From Triticum aestivum (Eukaryota; Streptophyta; Magnoliopsida; Poales; Poaceae), in contig NC_057802.1 of assembly GCF_018294505.1 (NCBI RefSeq), positions 314,888,209-314,952,208 of the forward strand: a stretch of DNA of 64,000 nt, given 5' to 3'. Every line of letters begins with the position of its first letter. Position 1 is the first letter of the stretch. The position numbers and the translations under genes are program-made. Shown piece by piece: positions 12,480 to 25,909 of the stretch. The notes under the pieces were generated by a model. That model was not told the DNA's origin and did no database searches. It saw only the letters and a program-made list of their open reading frames with translations.

Positions 12480-14256
12480 TGTTGGGGAACGTAGCAGAAA
12501 TTCAAAATTTTCTACGCATCACCAAGATCAATCTATGGAGTAAGTAGCAACGAGAGAGAGGGGAGTGCATCTTCATACCCTTGAAGATCACAATGCGGAA
12601 GCGTTGCAAGAACGCGGTCGGTGGAGTCATACACGAAGCGATTCAGATCGCGGCCGAATCCGATCTAAGCACCGAACAACGGTGCCTCCGCGTTCAACAC
12701 ACGTGCAGCCCGGTGACGTCTCCCGCGCCTTGATCCAGCAAGGGAGAGGGAGAGGTTGGGGAAGACTCCGTCCAGCAGCAGCATGACGGCGTGGTGGTGG
12801 TGGAGGAGCGTGGCACTCCAGCAGGGCTTCGCCAAGCACTGCGAGAGACGAGGAGGAAGAGGGGTAGGGCTGCGCCAAGAGAGAGGGAGACTCGTGTGTA
12901 TGGCAGCCCCAAAACCCCCACTATATATAGGGGAAGGGGAGGGGCTGCGCCCCCATCTAGGGTTCCCCCCCTAGGGGTGGCGGCCAGCCCTAGATGCATC
13001 TGGGGGGGCGGCCAGAGGGGGAGAGAGGGGGGCGCACCCTAGGTGGGCCTTAGGCCCATCTAAGCCTAGGGTTTTCCCCCTTCCCCCCTTCCCTGCACCT
13101 TGGGCCTCTTGTGGGAGGTGCACCAGCCCACCTAGGGGCTTGTCCCTTCCCACACTTGGCCCACGCAGGCCTCCGGGGTTGGTGGCCTCTCCCGGTGGAC
13201 CCCCGAACCCTTCAGGTGGTCCCGGTACGTTACCGATAATGCCCAGAACACTTCCGGTGTCCAAAACGGGACTTCCCATATATAAATCTTTACCTCCGGA
13301 CCATTCTGGAACTCCTCGTGACGTCCTGGATCTCATCCGAGACTCCGAACAACATTCGGTAACCACGTACATCTATTCCCTATAACCCTAGCGTCATCGA
13401 ACCTTAAGTGTGTAGACCCTACGGGTTCGGGAATCATGCAGACATGACCGAGACATCTCTTTGGACAATAACCAACAGCGGGATCTGGATACCCATGTTG
13501 GCCCCCACATGTTCCACGATGATCTCATCGGATGAACCACGATGTCGGGGATACAATCAATCCCGTATACAATTCCCTTTGTCAATCAGTATGTTACTTT
13601 CCCGAGATTCGGTCGTCGGTATCCCAATACCTCGTTCAATCTCGTTACCGGCAAGTCACTTTACTCGTTCCGTAATGCATGATCCCGTGACTAACTAGTT
13701 AGTCACATTGAGCTCATTATGATGATGCATTACCGAGTGGGCCCAGAGATACCTCTCCGTCATACGGAGTGACAAATCCCAGTCTCGATTCGTGCCAACC
13801 CAAGAGACACTTTCGGAGATACCTGTAGTGTACCTTTATAGCCACCCAGTTACGTTGTGACGTTTGGTACACCCAAAGCATTCCTACGGTATCCGGGAGT
13901 TGCACAATCTCATGGTCTAAGGAAATGATACTTGACATTAGAAAAGCTCTTAGCAAACGAACTACACGATCTTGTGCTATGCTTAGGATTGGGTCTTGTC
14001 CATCACATCATTCTCCTAATGATGTGATCCCGTTATCAATGACATCCAATGTCCATGGTTAGGAAACCATAACCATCTATTGATCAACGAGCTAGTCAAC
14101 TAGAGGCTCACTAGGGACATGTTGTGGTCTATGTATTCACACATGTATTACGGTTTCCAGTTAATACAATTATAGCATGGACAATAGACAATTATCATGA
14201 ACAAGGAAATATAATAATAACCATTCTATTATTGCCTCTAGGGCATATTTCCAACA
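12480..14256 (-). repeat. Element B 3' LTR
   Basis: 1777-bp LTR next to the minus-strand polypurine tract (GTGGGAGAC, just right of 14256). A TATATATA box (about 12920-12929, read on the minus strand) is the likely retrotransposon promoter. The GC-rich open frames around 12.6-13.4 kb on both strands recur in the other LTR copy and are not genes. Confidence 0.93.
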
Positions 14257-17200
14257 GTCTCCCACTTGCACTAGAGTCAATAATCTAGTTCACATCACTA
14301 TGTGATTGCAATGAATCCAACACCCATGGTGTTTTATCATATCTCGCTTGTGAGAGAGGTTATTAGTCAACGGGTCTGAACCTTTCAGATCCGTGTGTGC
14401 TTTACAAATCTCTATGTCATCTCCTAGATGCAGCTACCACGCGCTATATGGAACTATTCCAAATAACTGCTCTACTATACGAATCCGGTCTACTACTCAG
14501 AGTCATCCAGATTAGTGTCAAAGTTTGCATCGGCGTAACCCTTTACGACGAACTCTTTTACCACCTCCATAATCGAGAAAATTTCCTTAGTCCACTAGTT
14601 ACGAAGGATAACCTTGACCGCTGTCCTATGATCCATTCCTGGATCACTCTTGTACCCCTTGACTGACTCATGGCAAGGCACACTTCAGGTGCGGTACACA
14701 TCATAGCATACTGTAGAGCCTACGTCTAAAGCATAGGGGACGACCTTCGTCCTTTCTCTCTCTTCTGCCGTGGTCGGGTATTGAGTCTTACTCAATACTC
14801 GCACCTTATAACACAGCCAATAACTCCTTCTTTGCCGATCTATTTTGAACTCCTTCAAAATCTTGTCACGGTATGTATTCATTTGAAAGTACTATTAAGC
14901 GCTTTGATCTATCCTTATAGATCTTGATGCTCAATGTTCAAGTAGCTTAATACAGGTTTTCCATTGAAAAACACTTTTTCAAACAACCCTATATGCTTTC
15001 CAGATATTCTACATCATTTCCGATCAACAATATCTCAACAACATATACTCATCAGAAATTCTATAGTGCTCCCACTCACTTCTTTGGAAATACAAGTTTC
15101 TCATAAACTTTGTATAAACCCAAAATCTTTGATCATCTCATCAAAGCGCATATTCCAACTCCGAGATGCTTACTCCAGTCCTTAGAAGGATCGCTGGAGC
15201 ATTGAATACTTGTTAGCATCTTTCAGGATTGACAAAACCTTCTGGTTGTATCACATACAACCTTTCCTCAAGAAAATCGTCGAGGAAACAATGTTTTGAC
15301 ATCCTATCTGCAAGATTTCATAAATAATGCAGTAACTGCTAATATAACTCCAACAGACTCTTAGCATCGCTACGAGTGAGAAAGTCTCATCGTAGTCAAC
15401 TCCTTGAACTTGTCAGAAAACATCTTAACGACAAGTCGAGCTTTCTTAATGGTGATACTTACCATCATTGTCTGTTTTCCCTTTTAAAATCCATCTGTAC
15501 CCAACAACCCTACGACCATCAAGTAGTCCTTCCAAAGTCTATACTTTGTTTTCATACATGGATCCTCTCGGATTTTATGGCCTCGAGCCATTCGTCGGAA
15601 TCCTGGCCCACCATCGCTTCTCCATAGCTCATAGGTTCATCGTTGTCCAACAACATGACTTCCAAGACAGGATTACCGTACCACTATGAAGTAGTACGCA
15701 TCCTTGTCGACCTACGAGGTTTGGTAGTGACTTGATCTGAAGTTTCATGATCACTATCATCAGCTTCCACTTCAATTGGTGTAGGCGCCACAGGAACAAC
15801 TTCCTGTGCCCTGCTGCACACTAGTTGAAGTGACGGTTCAATAACCTCATCAAGTCTCCACCATCCTCCCACTCAATTCTTTTGAGAGAAACTTTTCCTC
15901 GAGAAAGGACCCGATTCTAGAAACAATCCCTTTTGCTTCCAGATCTGAGACAGGAGGCATACCCAACTGTTTTTGGGTGTCCTATGAAGATGCATTTATC
16001 CGCTTTGGGTTCGAGCTTATTAGCCTGAAACTTTTTCACATAAGCATCGCAGCCCCAAACTCTTAATAAACGACAGCTTAGGTTTCTCTAAACCATATTT
16101 CATACGGTGTCATCTCAACGGAATTACGTGGTGCCCTATTAAAGTGAATGCGGTTGTCTCTAATGCCTAACCCATAAACGATAGTGGTAATTCGATAAGA
16201 GACGTCATGGTATGCACCATATCCAATAGGGTGCATTTATGATGTTCGGACACACCATCACACTATGGTGTTCCAGGCGGTATTAGTTGTGAAACAATTT
16301 CCACAATGTCTTAATTGTGTACCAAACTCGTAACTCAGATATTCATCTCTATGATCATATCATAGACATCTTATCCTCTTGTCACGACGATCTTCTACTT
16401 CACTCTGAAATTACTTCAGACTTGTATTTCATCAAGTAAATATACTTAGAATCTACTCAAATCATCTGTGAAGTAAGAGCATACTGATATTCACTGCGTG
16501 CCTCAGCACTCATTGGATTGCACACATCAAATGTATTACTTCCAACAAGTTGCTCTTTTGTTCCATCTCACTGAAAATGAGGCCTTTCAGTCATCTTGCC
16601 CATGTGGTATGATTTGCATGTCTCAAGTGATTCAAAATCAAGTGAGTCCAAACGATTCATCTGCATGGAGTTTCTTCATGCATATATACCAATAGACATG
16701 GTTCGCATGTCTCAATCTTTTCAAAAACGAGTGAGTCCAAAGATCCATCTACATGGAGCTTCTTCATGCGTTTTATACCAATATGACTCAAATGGCAGTG
16801 CCACAAGTATGTGGTACTATCATTACTATCTTATATCTTTTGGCATGATCATGTGTATCACTACGATCGAGATTCAATAAACCATTCATTTTAGGTGCAA
16901 GACCATTGAAGGTATTATTCAAATAAACAGAGTAACCATTATTCTCCTTAAATGAATAACCATATTGCGATAAACATAATCCAATCATGTCAATGCTCAA
17001 TGCAAACACCAAATAACAATTATTTAGGTTTAACACCAATCTCGATGGTAGAGGGAGCATGCGATGCTTGATCACATCAACCTTGGAAACACTTCCAACA
17101 CATATCGTCATCTCACCTTTAGTTAGTCTCCATTTATTCCGTAGCTTTTTATTTCGAGTTACCAACACTTAGCAACCGAACCGGTATCTAATACCCTGGT

Positions 17201-18784
17201 GCTACTAGGAGTACTAGTAAAATACACATTAATATAATGTATATTCAATATACTTCTGTCGACCTTACCAGCCTTCTCATCTACCAAGTATCTAGGGTAG
17301 TTCTGCTTCAGTGACCGTTCCCCTCATTACAGAAGCACTTAGTCTCGGGTTTGGGTTCTACCTTGGGTTTCTTCACTAGAGCAGCAACTGATTTACCGTT
17401 TCATGAAGTATCCCTTCTTGCCCTTGCCCTTCTTGAAACTAGTGGTTTTACTAACCATCAACAATTGATGCTCCTACTTGATTTCTACTTTCGCGGTGTC
17501 AAACATCGCGAATAGCTCAAGGATCATCATATCTATCCCTGATATGTTATAGTTCATCACGAAGCTCTAGTAGCTTGGTGGCAGTGACTTTGGAGAACCA
17601 TCACTATCTCATCTGGAAGACAACTCCCACTCGATTCAAGCGATTGTAGTACTCAGACAATCCGAGCACATGCTCAACGATTGAGCTCTTCTCCCTTCGT
17701 TTGTAGGCTTAAGAAACTTGTCAGAGGTCTCACACCTCTTGACGTGGGCACGAGCCTAAAATCCCAATTTCAGCTCTTGGAACATCTCATATGTTCAGCG
17801 ACGTTTCAAAATGTCTTCGGTGCCTCAATTCTAAACCGTTTAACATTACGCACTGAACTATCACGTAGTCATCAAAACGTGTATGTCAGATGTTCGCAAC
17901 ATCCACAAACGACACTCGAGGTTCAGCACACCGAGTGGTGCATTAAGGACATAAGCCTTCTATGCAGCAATGAGGACAATTCTCAGTTTACGGACCCAGT
18001 CTGCATAATTGCTACTTTCAACTTTCAACTAAATTTTCTCTAGGAACATATCTTAGTAGAACTAAAGCGTAAGCTACGACATAATTTGCAAAGACCTTTT
18101 GACTATGTTCATGATAATTAAGTTCATCTAATCAAATTATTTAATGAACTCCCACTCAGATAGACATCCCTCTAGTCATCTAAGTGATACATGATCCGAG
18201 TCAACTAGGCCGTGTCCGATCATTACGTGAGATGGACTAGTCATCATCGGTGAACATCTCCATGTTGATCGTATCTACTATACGACTCATGTTCGACCTT
18301 TCGGTCTCTTGTGTTCCGAGGCCATGTATGTACATGCTAGGCTCGTCAAGTCAACCTAAGTGTTTCGCATGTGTAAATCTGGCTTACACCCGTTGTATGC
18401 GAACGTTAGAATCTATCACACCCGATCATCACGTGGTGCTTCGAAACAACGAACCTTCGCAGCGGTGCACAGTTAGGGGGAACACATCTCTTGAAATTTT
18501 AGTGAGGGGTCATCTTATTTATGCTACCATCATTCTAAGCAAATAAGATGTAAACATGACAAACATCACATGCAAATCATAAAGTGACATGATATGGCCA
18601 ATATCATCTTGCGCCTTTTGATCTCCATCTTCGAGGCGCGGCATGATCACCTTCGTCACCGGCATGACACCATGATCTCCATCATCGTGTCTTCATGAAG
18701 TTGTCTCGCCAACTATTACTTCTACTACTATGGCTAACGGTTAGCAATAAAGTAAAGTAATTACATGGCGTTTTTCATTGACAC
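14257..18784 (-). pseudogene. Element B gag-pol remnant
   Basis: Degenerate Copia polyprotein. Landmarks in minus-strand order: gag about 18.06-17.35 kb; a zinc knuckle broken by indels and a stop near 17.30-17.35 kb; protease near 17.15 kb; integrase HHCC region and core about 16.8-16.0 kb; integrase tail 15684-15872; reverse transcriptase about 15.6-14.9 kb; RT/RNase H junction 14685-14882. The RT active site, normally YVDD, reads YVVE (15034-15045), so both catalytic aspartates are lost. No frame longer than about 130 codons survives. The element cannot move autonomously. Confidence 0.85.
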
Positions 18785-21281
18785 TGTAGCGACCAGACCT
18801 CAAACAGTCTAGTCTCCATGCATCAGTGTCATCCCTGGATCGGTAATGCTGACACGCACAGTACTTTGAAGGATTTATAACAGAGTAGCACACACACTTA
18901 TTACATCGAATAGTTCAAGAGAACTCAATACAAATAAATATGGCTTAAGGTCATCTAAATACGATAACAGCGGAAGGCTTGGAAGATAAAGTGAGTCCAT
19001 CAACTCCAACGGCATCACTGAGTATAAGACCACGACCTAAGGCTCCTTACTCGTCGTATGAAAAGTCTGCAACATGATACGTTGCAGCCCGAAAACGGGT
19101 CAGCACATGGAATATGCTGGCAATGTAACACATAGAGAGTAATGAACAGAATAATGCTATCACTACATGCATATTTGGCTGGTGGAAAGCTCTATGGTTA
19201 CAGTTTTGCGAAAAGCCAATTTTTCCCTACCACAAAGGAATAAATTTTATTTAACTATCATGGTGGTTGTTAAACATTGAGAAGGTACCTCCAACTCAAT
19301 CCCAATTAAGAACGTGATTAACCCAATCAAATTAAATTAAGTAACATGATGATGAGATTCACATGATAATCCAAGAACTAGATACCCAAGATGTCCATAA
19401 CCGGGGACACGGCTAACCATGATTAGATTGTACACTCTGCAGAGGTTTGCGCACTTTTCCCCACAAGACTCGATCGCCTCCGCTTGATTTCTCGCACTAC
19501 AAGGTGTTTGAGAAACGGATGACCGAGACACAGTCTTTCAGAAACACTACTCTTTACTCCGGGTGGACAGTTACACCTACTTTCCCCTACATCTGCTAGC
19601 CCACCTCTTCAAGAGGTCATGTAACCTACTCAACTATGCTAGAGCCCATAATAGCTTGTGGCTGCACACGGAAGTTTCTAGCATGAATAATCTCATGATC
19701 CCTTTGAGTCTGGGTGGCGGTCCATAGGATGATCACACGGGTACTCCGGGATATCCAAAAATACAGGCAACACTGGGTTCTCCAGGTGCCTCAATCCACC
19801 CAGATGTTTATCTAAGTAGCCACCTTAAGTTGAACCATAAATTAATAATCTCACAACTGTCATGAAGAATTCACTCAAACCCAATCCACGTCTACGAGCA
19901 TAGCATAGCAATATAAGCAAACGTAGAAGTAACTCCCAAAGGTTTGATGATAAACATGGCAATAGGTACTACCTCTTCTACTTCTCAAAACCCACATATT
20001 AATCAGATCCTAATCATGCAATTGTTTGAGGATTGATCTAATTCAATAAAACTAGGTGGTAAAGAGGTATGATCAAAGTGTTACTTGCCTTGCTGATGGT
20101 CCGTGAAACCTAGAGACTCGTAGTAGCACGCTTGGCACTCCGGGTACACTATCGCAAACAAACAATACATACATAAGCAATCAAGCAAGGGTGCACGAGT
20201 AAAACTCAAAATAAGAGATCTAACCAGAAAGTTCAACTTAAGAACTCCGGTTTACAAAAAGAATCAAATCGAACGAAGCAACGAAACTCAAACGGCGAAA
20301 GAAACAAGCTTCGTTTACTAATCTGGACTTAAGTCAAATTTTATAGTAGCAAAAACTTGTTTGAGTAGGTTAAACGGAAAGAGGGTTTCGAGACGAAACT
20401 CTAGGCGCTTGAATCGCCTGATTCCGATAAGCGAGCGAAAAGTTATACTAAAACGAAAAACAGATCGGAAATCGCGATCAGAAATAATCGCGGAAAATCC
20501 GAGAAAAAGAAAACCGACGAGTGTTCGCTTAATAAACTAAACCGAAAAAAACAGATCTAGGTTTTCTCGAGGAAAACCGCCGGCGGCGGGGCGGCTCCGG
20601 CGAGGCGGCGGGTTCGGCGGGCGGAACTCCGGCGTCGGATCGGGCGATGGCGTCGGGCGGCGGCGGCGGCTTAGGGTTAGGGTTTCGGCGGCTCGGGCGG
20701 CTTGGGTTATCGGGGCCGGGGGCGGCGCCTTATAAAGGCCTGGCCAGGGGAGTCCTGGCCGAACACGGCCCAAAGTCGGTTTCGCGATTTTTTTAAAATA
20801 ATTTCACGCAGAAAATAAATAAAAGAAATACTAAACGGACTCCAAAAATCCCGAAATAAATTTTCCCCGACTTCTAAAATCAAGCCGGACAAGATGAACA
20901 TTTATTTGGGGTCTAAATGCAATTTTAAAAAAAAACAAGTATTTTTCCTAGTTCAAATAAAATCAAATAAAATCCACATAAAATCAAATAATTGTTTTTA
21001 ATATTTTTCCTCCAATATTTCATTATTTGTGGAGAAGTCATTTTATTCCCTCTCATATATTTTGATATGAAATATTTTCGGAGAGGAAAATAATAAAAAC
21101 AGATGATCGTATTTTTAAAATTTGAGAAAACCCAAATATCAAAATAACGAAATCCCCAACTCTCTCCGTGGGTCCTTGAGTTGCGTGGAATTTCTAGGAT
21201 CGCAAATCAAAATGCAATAAAGTATGATATGCATGATGATCTAATGTATAATATTCCAAATTGAAAATTTGGGATGTTACA
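18785..21281 (-). repeat. Element C 3' LTR (2497 bp)
   Basis: It carries a TATA box within the short palindrome CCTTATAAAGG (about 20728-20738) and, downstream on the minus strand, a telo-box-like AAACCCTAACCCTAA (20671-20685). It is about 140 bp shorter than its partner LTR because it lacks three segments in the GC-rich leader part. Otherwise the pair is nearly identical: eight substitutions and one 2-base indel over the first ~650 bases by eye. Confidence 0.93.
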
Positions 21282-21297
21282 AACCTACCCCCCTTAA
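21282..21297 (-). other. Element C polypurine tract
   Basis: Minus-strand TTAAGGGGGGTAGGTT directly adjoins the LTR start TGTAACATCCC. It is the expected primer site for plus-strand DNA synthesis in an LTR retrotransposon. Confidence 0.85.
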
Positions 21298-24238
21298 GAT
21301 GAATCTCGCCCTCGAGATTCGGGTTGGCTAGAAAATAGGTGAGAGTGGTCCTTCCGTAGATCTTCCTCTCGCTCCCAGGTGGCTTCCTCCTCGGTATGGT
21401 GACTCCATTGAACTTTGCAATACTTGATAACCTTGCTGCGGGTGACTCGGCTGGCAAACTCAAGAATCTTAACTGGCTTCTCCTCGTAGGTCAGATCACT
21501 ATCCAACTGAATCGCTTCCAGTGGCACTGTATCTCTTAGTGGTATCTCAGCCATCTCCGCGTGGCACTTCTTCAACTGGGATACGTGGAACACATCGTGA
21601 ACTCCTGACAATCCTTCGGGCAATTCCAACTTGTAAGCAACTTCTCCCATACGCTCCAAAACTTTTATGGTCCTACAAAACGTGGCACTAACTTTCCCTT
21701 AACTCCGAAGCGCTTCACTCCTTGAAGTGGTGATACTCGAAGATAAACTCTGTCTCCGACTTCGTAAACTGTCTCCTTGCGTTTAGAATCCGCATAACTC
21801 TTCTGCCTGGACTGGGCTACCTTGAGCCTATCGCGAATCAACTTCACCTTCTTGTTCAGACTCTTTAATCAAATCTGGTCCAAACAACTGGCGGTCTCCA
21901 ACTTCGTCCCACAACAACGGTGTCCTGCACTTCCTTCCGTACAGAGCTTCGAAAGGGGCCATCTTCAAACTGGATTGGTAGCTATTGTTGTACGAAAACT
22001 CTGCATATGGCAAATTGTCGTCCCAACTAGATCCATAATCTAGCGCACAAGCTCTCAGCATGTCCTCCAAAATCTGATTGACTCTCTCGGTCTGTCCGTC
22101 TATCTATGGATGAAAAGCGGTACTAAACTCTAGCCTGGTACCCAAAGTTTCGTGCAACTGATTCCAAAACTTTGAAGTAAACTGGGTTCCTCTATCTGAT
22201 ACAATGGTCCTCGGAACTCCATGGAGACATACGATCCTGGTCATGTATATCTTTGCCAACTTAGCACTGGTATAAGTGGTCTTTACTGGGATGAAATGTG
22301 CTACTTTCTTCAAACGATCGACTACAACCCATATCGAGTCATAGCCTAAACGAGTCCTGGGCAATCCCGTGATAAAATCCATGCCTAGCTTATCCCACTT
22401 CCATTCGGGTATCGGCAATGGTTGTAGCAATCCTGCTGGCTTCTGATGCTCCGCCTTCACTCTCTGACATATAGCACAAACAGCCACATACTCTGCAATA
22501 TCCTTCTTCATTCCGGTCCACCAGAAACTGTCCTTTAAATCCAGGTACATCTTGGTATTTCCTGGGTGAATCGAATATGGTGAATCATGGGCCTCTTCCA
22601 GAATCAACTTCCTGATCTCCGGATCATTGGGCACATAAACGTGGTCCTCAAACCATAAGGTGTCATGCTCGTCCTCACAAAATCCCTTGGCTTTTCCTTT
22701 ACTCAACCTTTCCTTTATCTCAGCAATCTCCTTGTCTGTCTTCTGAGCTTCTCTGATCTTATCCATCAAAGTAGACTGAATCTCCAATGCTGCTACAAAG
22801 CCTCTTGGAACAATTTCCAAACATAGTTCACGAAGATTCTCGGCTAACTCCTTGGGTAACTCTCCGGTCATGAGCGTGTTGACATGGCTCTTGCGGCTCA
22901 ACGCATCAGCTACTACGTTAGCCTTCCCTGGGTGATAATGCAATCTCATATCATAATCCTTAATGAGCTCCAACCATCTCCTTTGCCTGAGATTCAACCC
23001 CTTCTGCGTGAAAATGTACTTCAAACTCTTGTGATCTGTGTACACCTCACAATGGTTTCCGATGAGAAAATGTCTCCATGTCTTCAACGCATGCACTATG
23101 GCTGCTAACTCCAAATCATGTGTAGCATAATTCAACTCATGGGGTTTAAGTTGTCGGGAGGCATACGAAACAACTCTTCCCTCCTGCATTAGCACTGCTC
23201 CAAGTCCTCGACGAGAAGCGTCACAATATACTTCATAATCCTTGCGTTGATCTGGCAGAATCAACACTGGCGATGGAACCAAACGTTTCTTCAACTCCTG
23301 GAAACTAGCCTCACATTCCTCAGTCCAATTGAATTTGGTGTCCTTCTTCAACAACTCGGTCATAGGTTTTGCAATCTTTGAGAAATTCTCAATGAATCTC
23401 CGGTAGTATCCTGCGAGTCCAAGAAAACTCCGGATCTCTCCAACTGTCGTGGGTGCTTCCCAATTTGTCACAGTGTTAACCTTGGTGGGATCTACTGCTA
23501 TTCCTTCTTCGGATATAACATGTCCAAGGAATCCAACCTCCTTTAACCAAAACTCACACTTGCTGAACTTGGCATATAACTGATGTTCTCTGAGCTTTCC
23601 AAGTACTAAACGCAAATGCTCCTTATGCTCTTCTTCATTCTTTGAATAGACCAGAATATCATCAATGAACACTACGATGAACTTATCCAAAAACTCAACA
23701 CTTTGTTCATCATGTTCATGAAATAGGCAGGTGCGCTAGTCAGGCCAAATGACATAATGGTGTACTCATATAGCCCATACCTTGTGGTAAAAGCTGTCTT
23801 GTGTATATCCTGCTCTCGAATCTTCAACTGGTGGTATCCTGACCGCAAATCAATCTTGGAAAATACTTTAGCTCCTTGTAGTCGGTCAAACAGATCATTG
23901 ATCATCGGCAGTGGGTACTTGTTCTTGATTGTTACTTCATTCAATCCACGATAATCAACAACCATCCTCAACGATCCATCTTTCTTCTCCACTAGAAGTA
24001 CGGGTGATCCCCAAGGTGACGAGCTTGGGCGAATATATCCTTTATCCAGTAACTCCTTAATCTGCTTCTTAATTTCTTCCAAATCCTTAGCGGGCATCCT
24101 GTACGGTCTCTTAGATATTGGCCCTGTGCCTGGCAAAAACTCAATCAAAAACTCAATGTCTCTATCCGGTGGCATGCCTGGCAACTCCTCTGGAAATACG
24201 TCAGGGAAATCCTTCACCTGGTACTTCCTCCTGTGCAA
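21294..24238 (-). pseudogene. Element C pol: RT, RNase H, integrase, chromodomain (broken)
   Basis: Gypsy polyprotein. RT (23672-24238, then from 23690) includes [29 protein letters not shown] and the catalytic FIDDILVYS. RNase H contains [10 protein letters not shown]. Integrase has an HHCC-like finger ([10 protein letters not shown] and [12 protein letters not shown]), the catalytic region with IVSDRGTQF, and [12 protein letters not shown]. The tail (21294-21659) has a chromodomain-like VQWSHHTEEEATWE, typical of chromoviruses. Lesions: frameshifts near 24.21, 23.69, 21.84 and 21.66 kb, and a nonsense codon at 22101-22103 where relatives have Gln. Catalytic motifs survive but the protein cannot be made whole. 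Confidence 0.9.
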
Positions 24239-24686
24239 CTCCTGATAAGGAATTTACTTGAGTCCTTTTCGGCACATGCCGGGATACATACTTAATCCTT
24301 CTTCCTTCTGGGGTAGTAAGCAAGATCGTCTTACTGGCGCAATCGATGTTTCCTCCATACATTGATAGACAATCCATTCCCAAAATCACATCCAAACCTT
24401 GCGACTCCAAAACTATTAGGTCTGAGGGGAAAACATGCCTACCTATGGCCAATGGCAACTGAAAACATCCTTGGCTTGCCATATACTCTGCTCCTGGCGA
24501 GGTTACTAACATAGGTGTTCTAAGAACTTTGGTGGGCAACTTAAACTTATCCACAAATCCCCTTGATATGTATGAATGCGATGCACCAGTATCGAAAAGA
24601 ACGATTGTAGTAAATGACTTAACCAAAAACTTACCTATTACTGCATCGGGCTGGGCTTCAACCTCCTCCACGTTAACGTGGTTCAC
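24201..24686 (-). pseudogene. Element C aspartic protease region
   Basis: Retropepsin-like domain between the gag zinc knuckle and RT. It has the catalytic LFDTGASHSYI near its start and the hydrophobic VILGMDCL flap-end motif, both intact. In this family it is part of one gag-pol frame; here the frame shifts just before the RT start, so the junction is broken. It would process the polyprotein inside virus-like particles. Confidence 0.85.
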
Positions 24687-24739
24687 CTGTCCCCTGTTGA
24701 AAGGGTTCGGCTTCTTCCCCGAGCTTCCATTGCCATTTC

Positions 24740-25710
24740 CATTCTTTGCTTCCGGACAATCAGTGGCATAATGTCCAGTCTTCTGGCACTTGAAACAGGT
24801 AACGTGGCTTAGATCCCTCTTGGCTGGGGTTGATGGGTTGGTACGATTCTGTCCGTTGCTTCCTCCGTTCCCATTGCCATTCTTGGGGCCACTATGATTG
24901 TGCGAGCTCCCTCCATTGTGATTGTGACCTCCATGGTTATGCTGAAGGTGTCCTCCCGAGTTCGGGGTAAAACGAGGCTTCTGATGAGCTCCTGTACTGT
25001 ACTTTCCTTGTCCATACTTCCTCTTACGGCTCTCAATCTGCTGCTACTTCCCTTCAATCATGAGAGCTCTGTCTACCAACTCCTGGTAGTTTGTTAAAAG
25101 TTGCCACCATCAACTGCATGCTCAGCTCATCATTCAGTTCTTCCAGACACTTCTCCTGCTTAGCTACATCCGTAGCAACGTCATCTGGGGCATAACGTGC
25201 TAACTTACTAAAATCCTCCACATACTGGCCAGCGGTACGTCCTCCTTGGCGTAAGTTGCGAAACTCACGCTTCTTCATGGCCATAGCTCCTGCTGAAACA
25301 TGGGCAGTACAGAAAGCTTGCTGAAACTGGTCCCATGTGACAGTGTCAATGGGGTGAGTGGCTGTGTAATTCTCCCACCATGATGCTACGGGTCCATCAA
25401 GCTGATGTGCGGCAAAACGCACTCTCTCCGCATCTGTGCATCCTGCAGTGGTCAGCTCCCTTCCAACCTTGCGGAGCCAATCATCTGCCACAATCGGCTC
25501 GGTGCTACTAGAGAACACCGGCGGATTTAGCCTAAAAAAACGGGCTAAGTGATCAACAGGTGGTGGTGGTGGTGGGTGGTTGTTGTTGTTGTTGTTGTTG
25601 TTGTTGTTGCCTTGGTTCTGAACTAGCACTTGCATCAGGGCATTCTGCTGCTGAATCAACTGAGTGATCTCCGGTGGAAAAACAAATCCGATGTCGCGTC
25701 TCGGAGGCAT
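24740..25710 (-). pseudogene. Element C gag (frameshifted)
   Basis: Starts MPPRRDIGFVFPPEITQLIQ. It has a poly-Asn and poly-Pro stretch, then the Retrotrans_gag core (RFAAHQLDGPVASWWENY, TWDQFQQAF). A one-base insertion in the AACAAAC run near 25.09 kb shifts the frame and a nonsense codon follows near 25.05 kb. Beyond these, the nucleocapsid zinc knuckle CFKCQKTGHYATDC (CX2CX4HX4C) is intact at about 24.76-24.80 kb. The protein would form the retrotransposon particle; this copy cannot produce full-length Gag. Confidence 0.88.
25561..25609. repeat. Trinucleotide repeats (GGT)n and (GTT)n inside gag
   Basis: On the minus strand these encode a run of ten Asn and a run of Pro near the Gag N-terminus. 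In-frame microsatellites like this vary in length without breaking the frame. Confidence 0.9.
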
Positions 25711-25909
25711 CTGATGGGTTTAGAATAGATGAGAAAAAAGAATAGAATGAGGTCTAGAGGGAAAACACTACCCATATGCACATGAGACAAACACAATCAC
25801 ATCACTTCAATCAATTCACACAAGGCATACAATCGATCTAACTATCGTTACAAAGTGCTTGGACTATAATATATATATGGTGGAATACTACTACTAATTT
25901 GGTGGTCTA

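Noticed and set aside
12565..13385. Overlapping GC-rich open frames on both strands, repeated at 30044-30857
   Set aside because: They lie inside the paired LTRs of element B, overlap each other in several frames and show no domain; they follow from base composition.
20671..20685. Interstitial telomere repeat
   Set aside because: Only two to three TTAGGG-type units, identical in both LTRs; better read as a telo-box promoter or leader motif.
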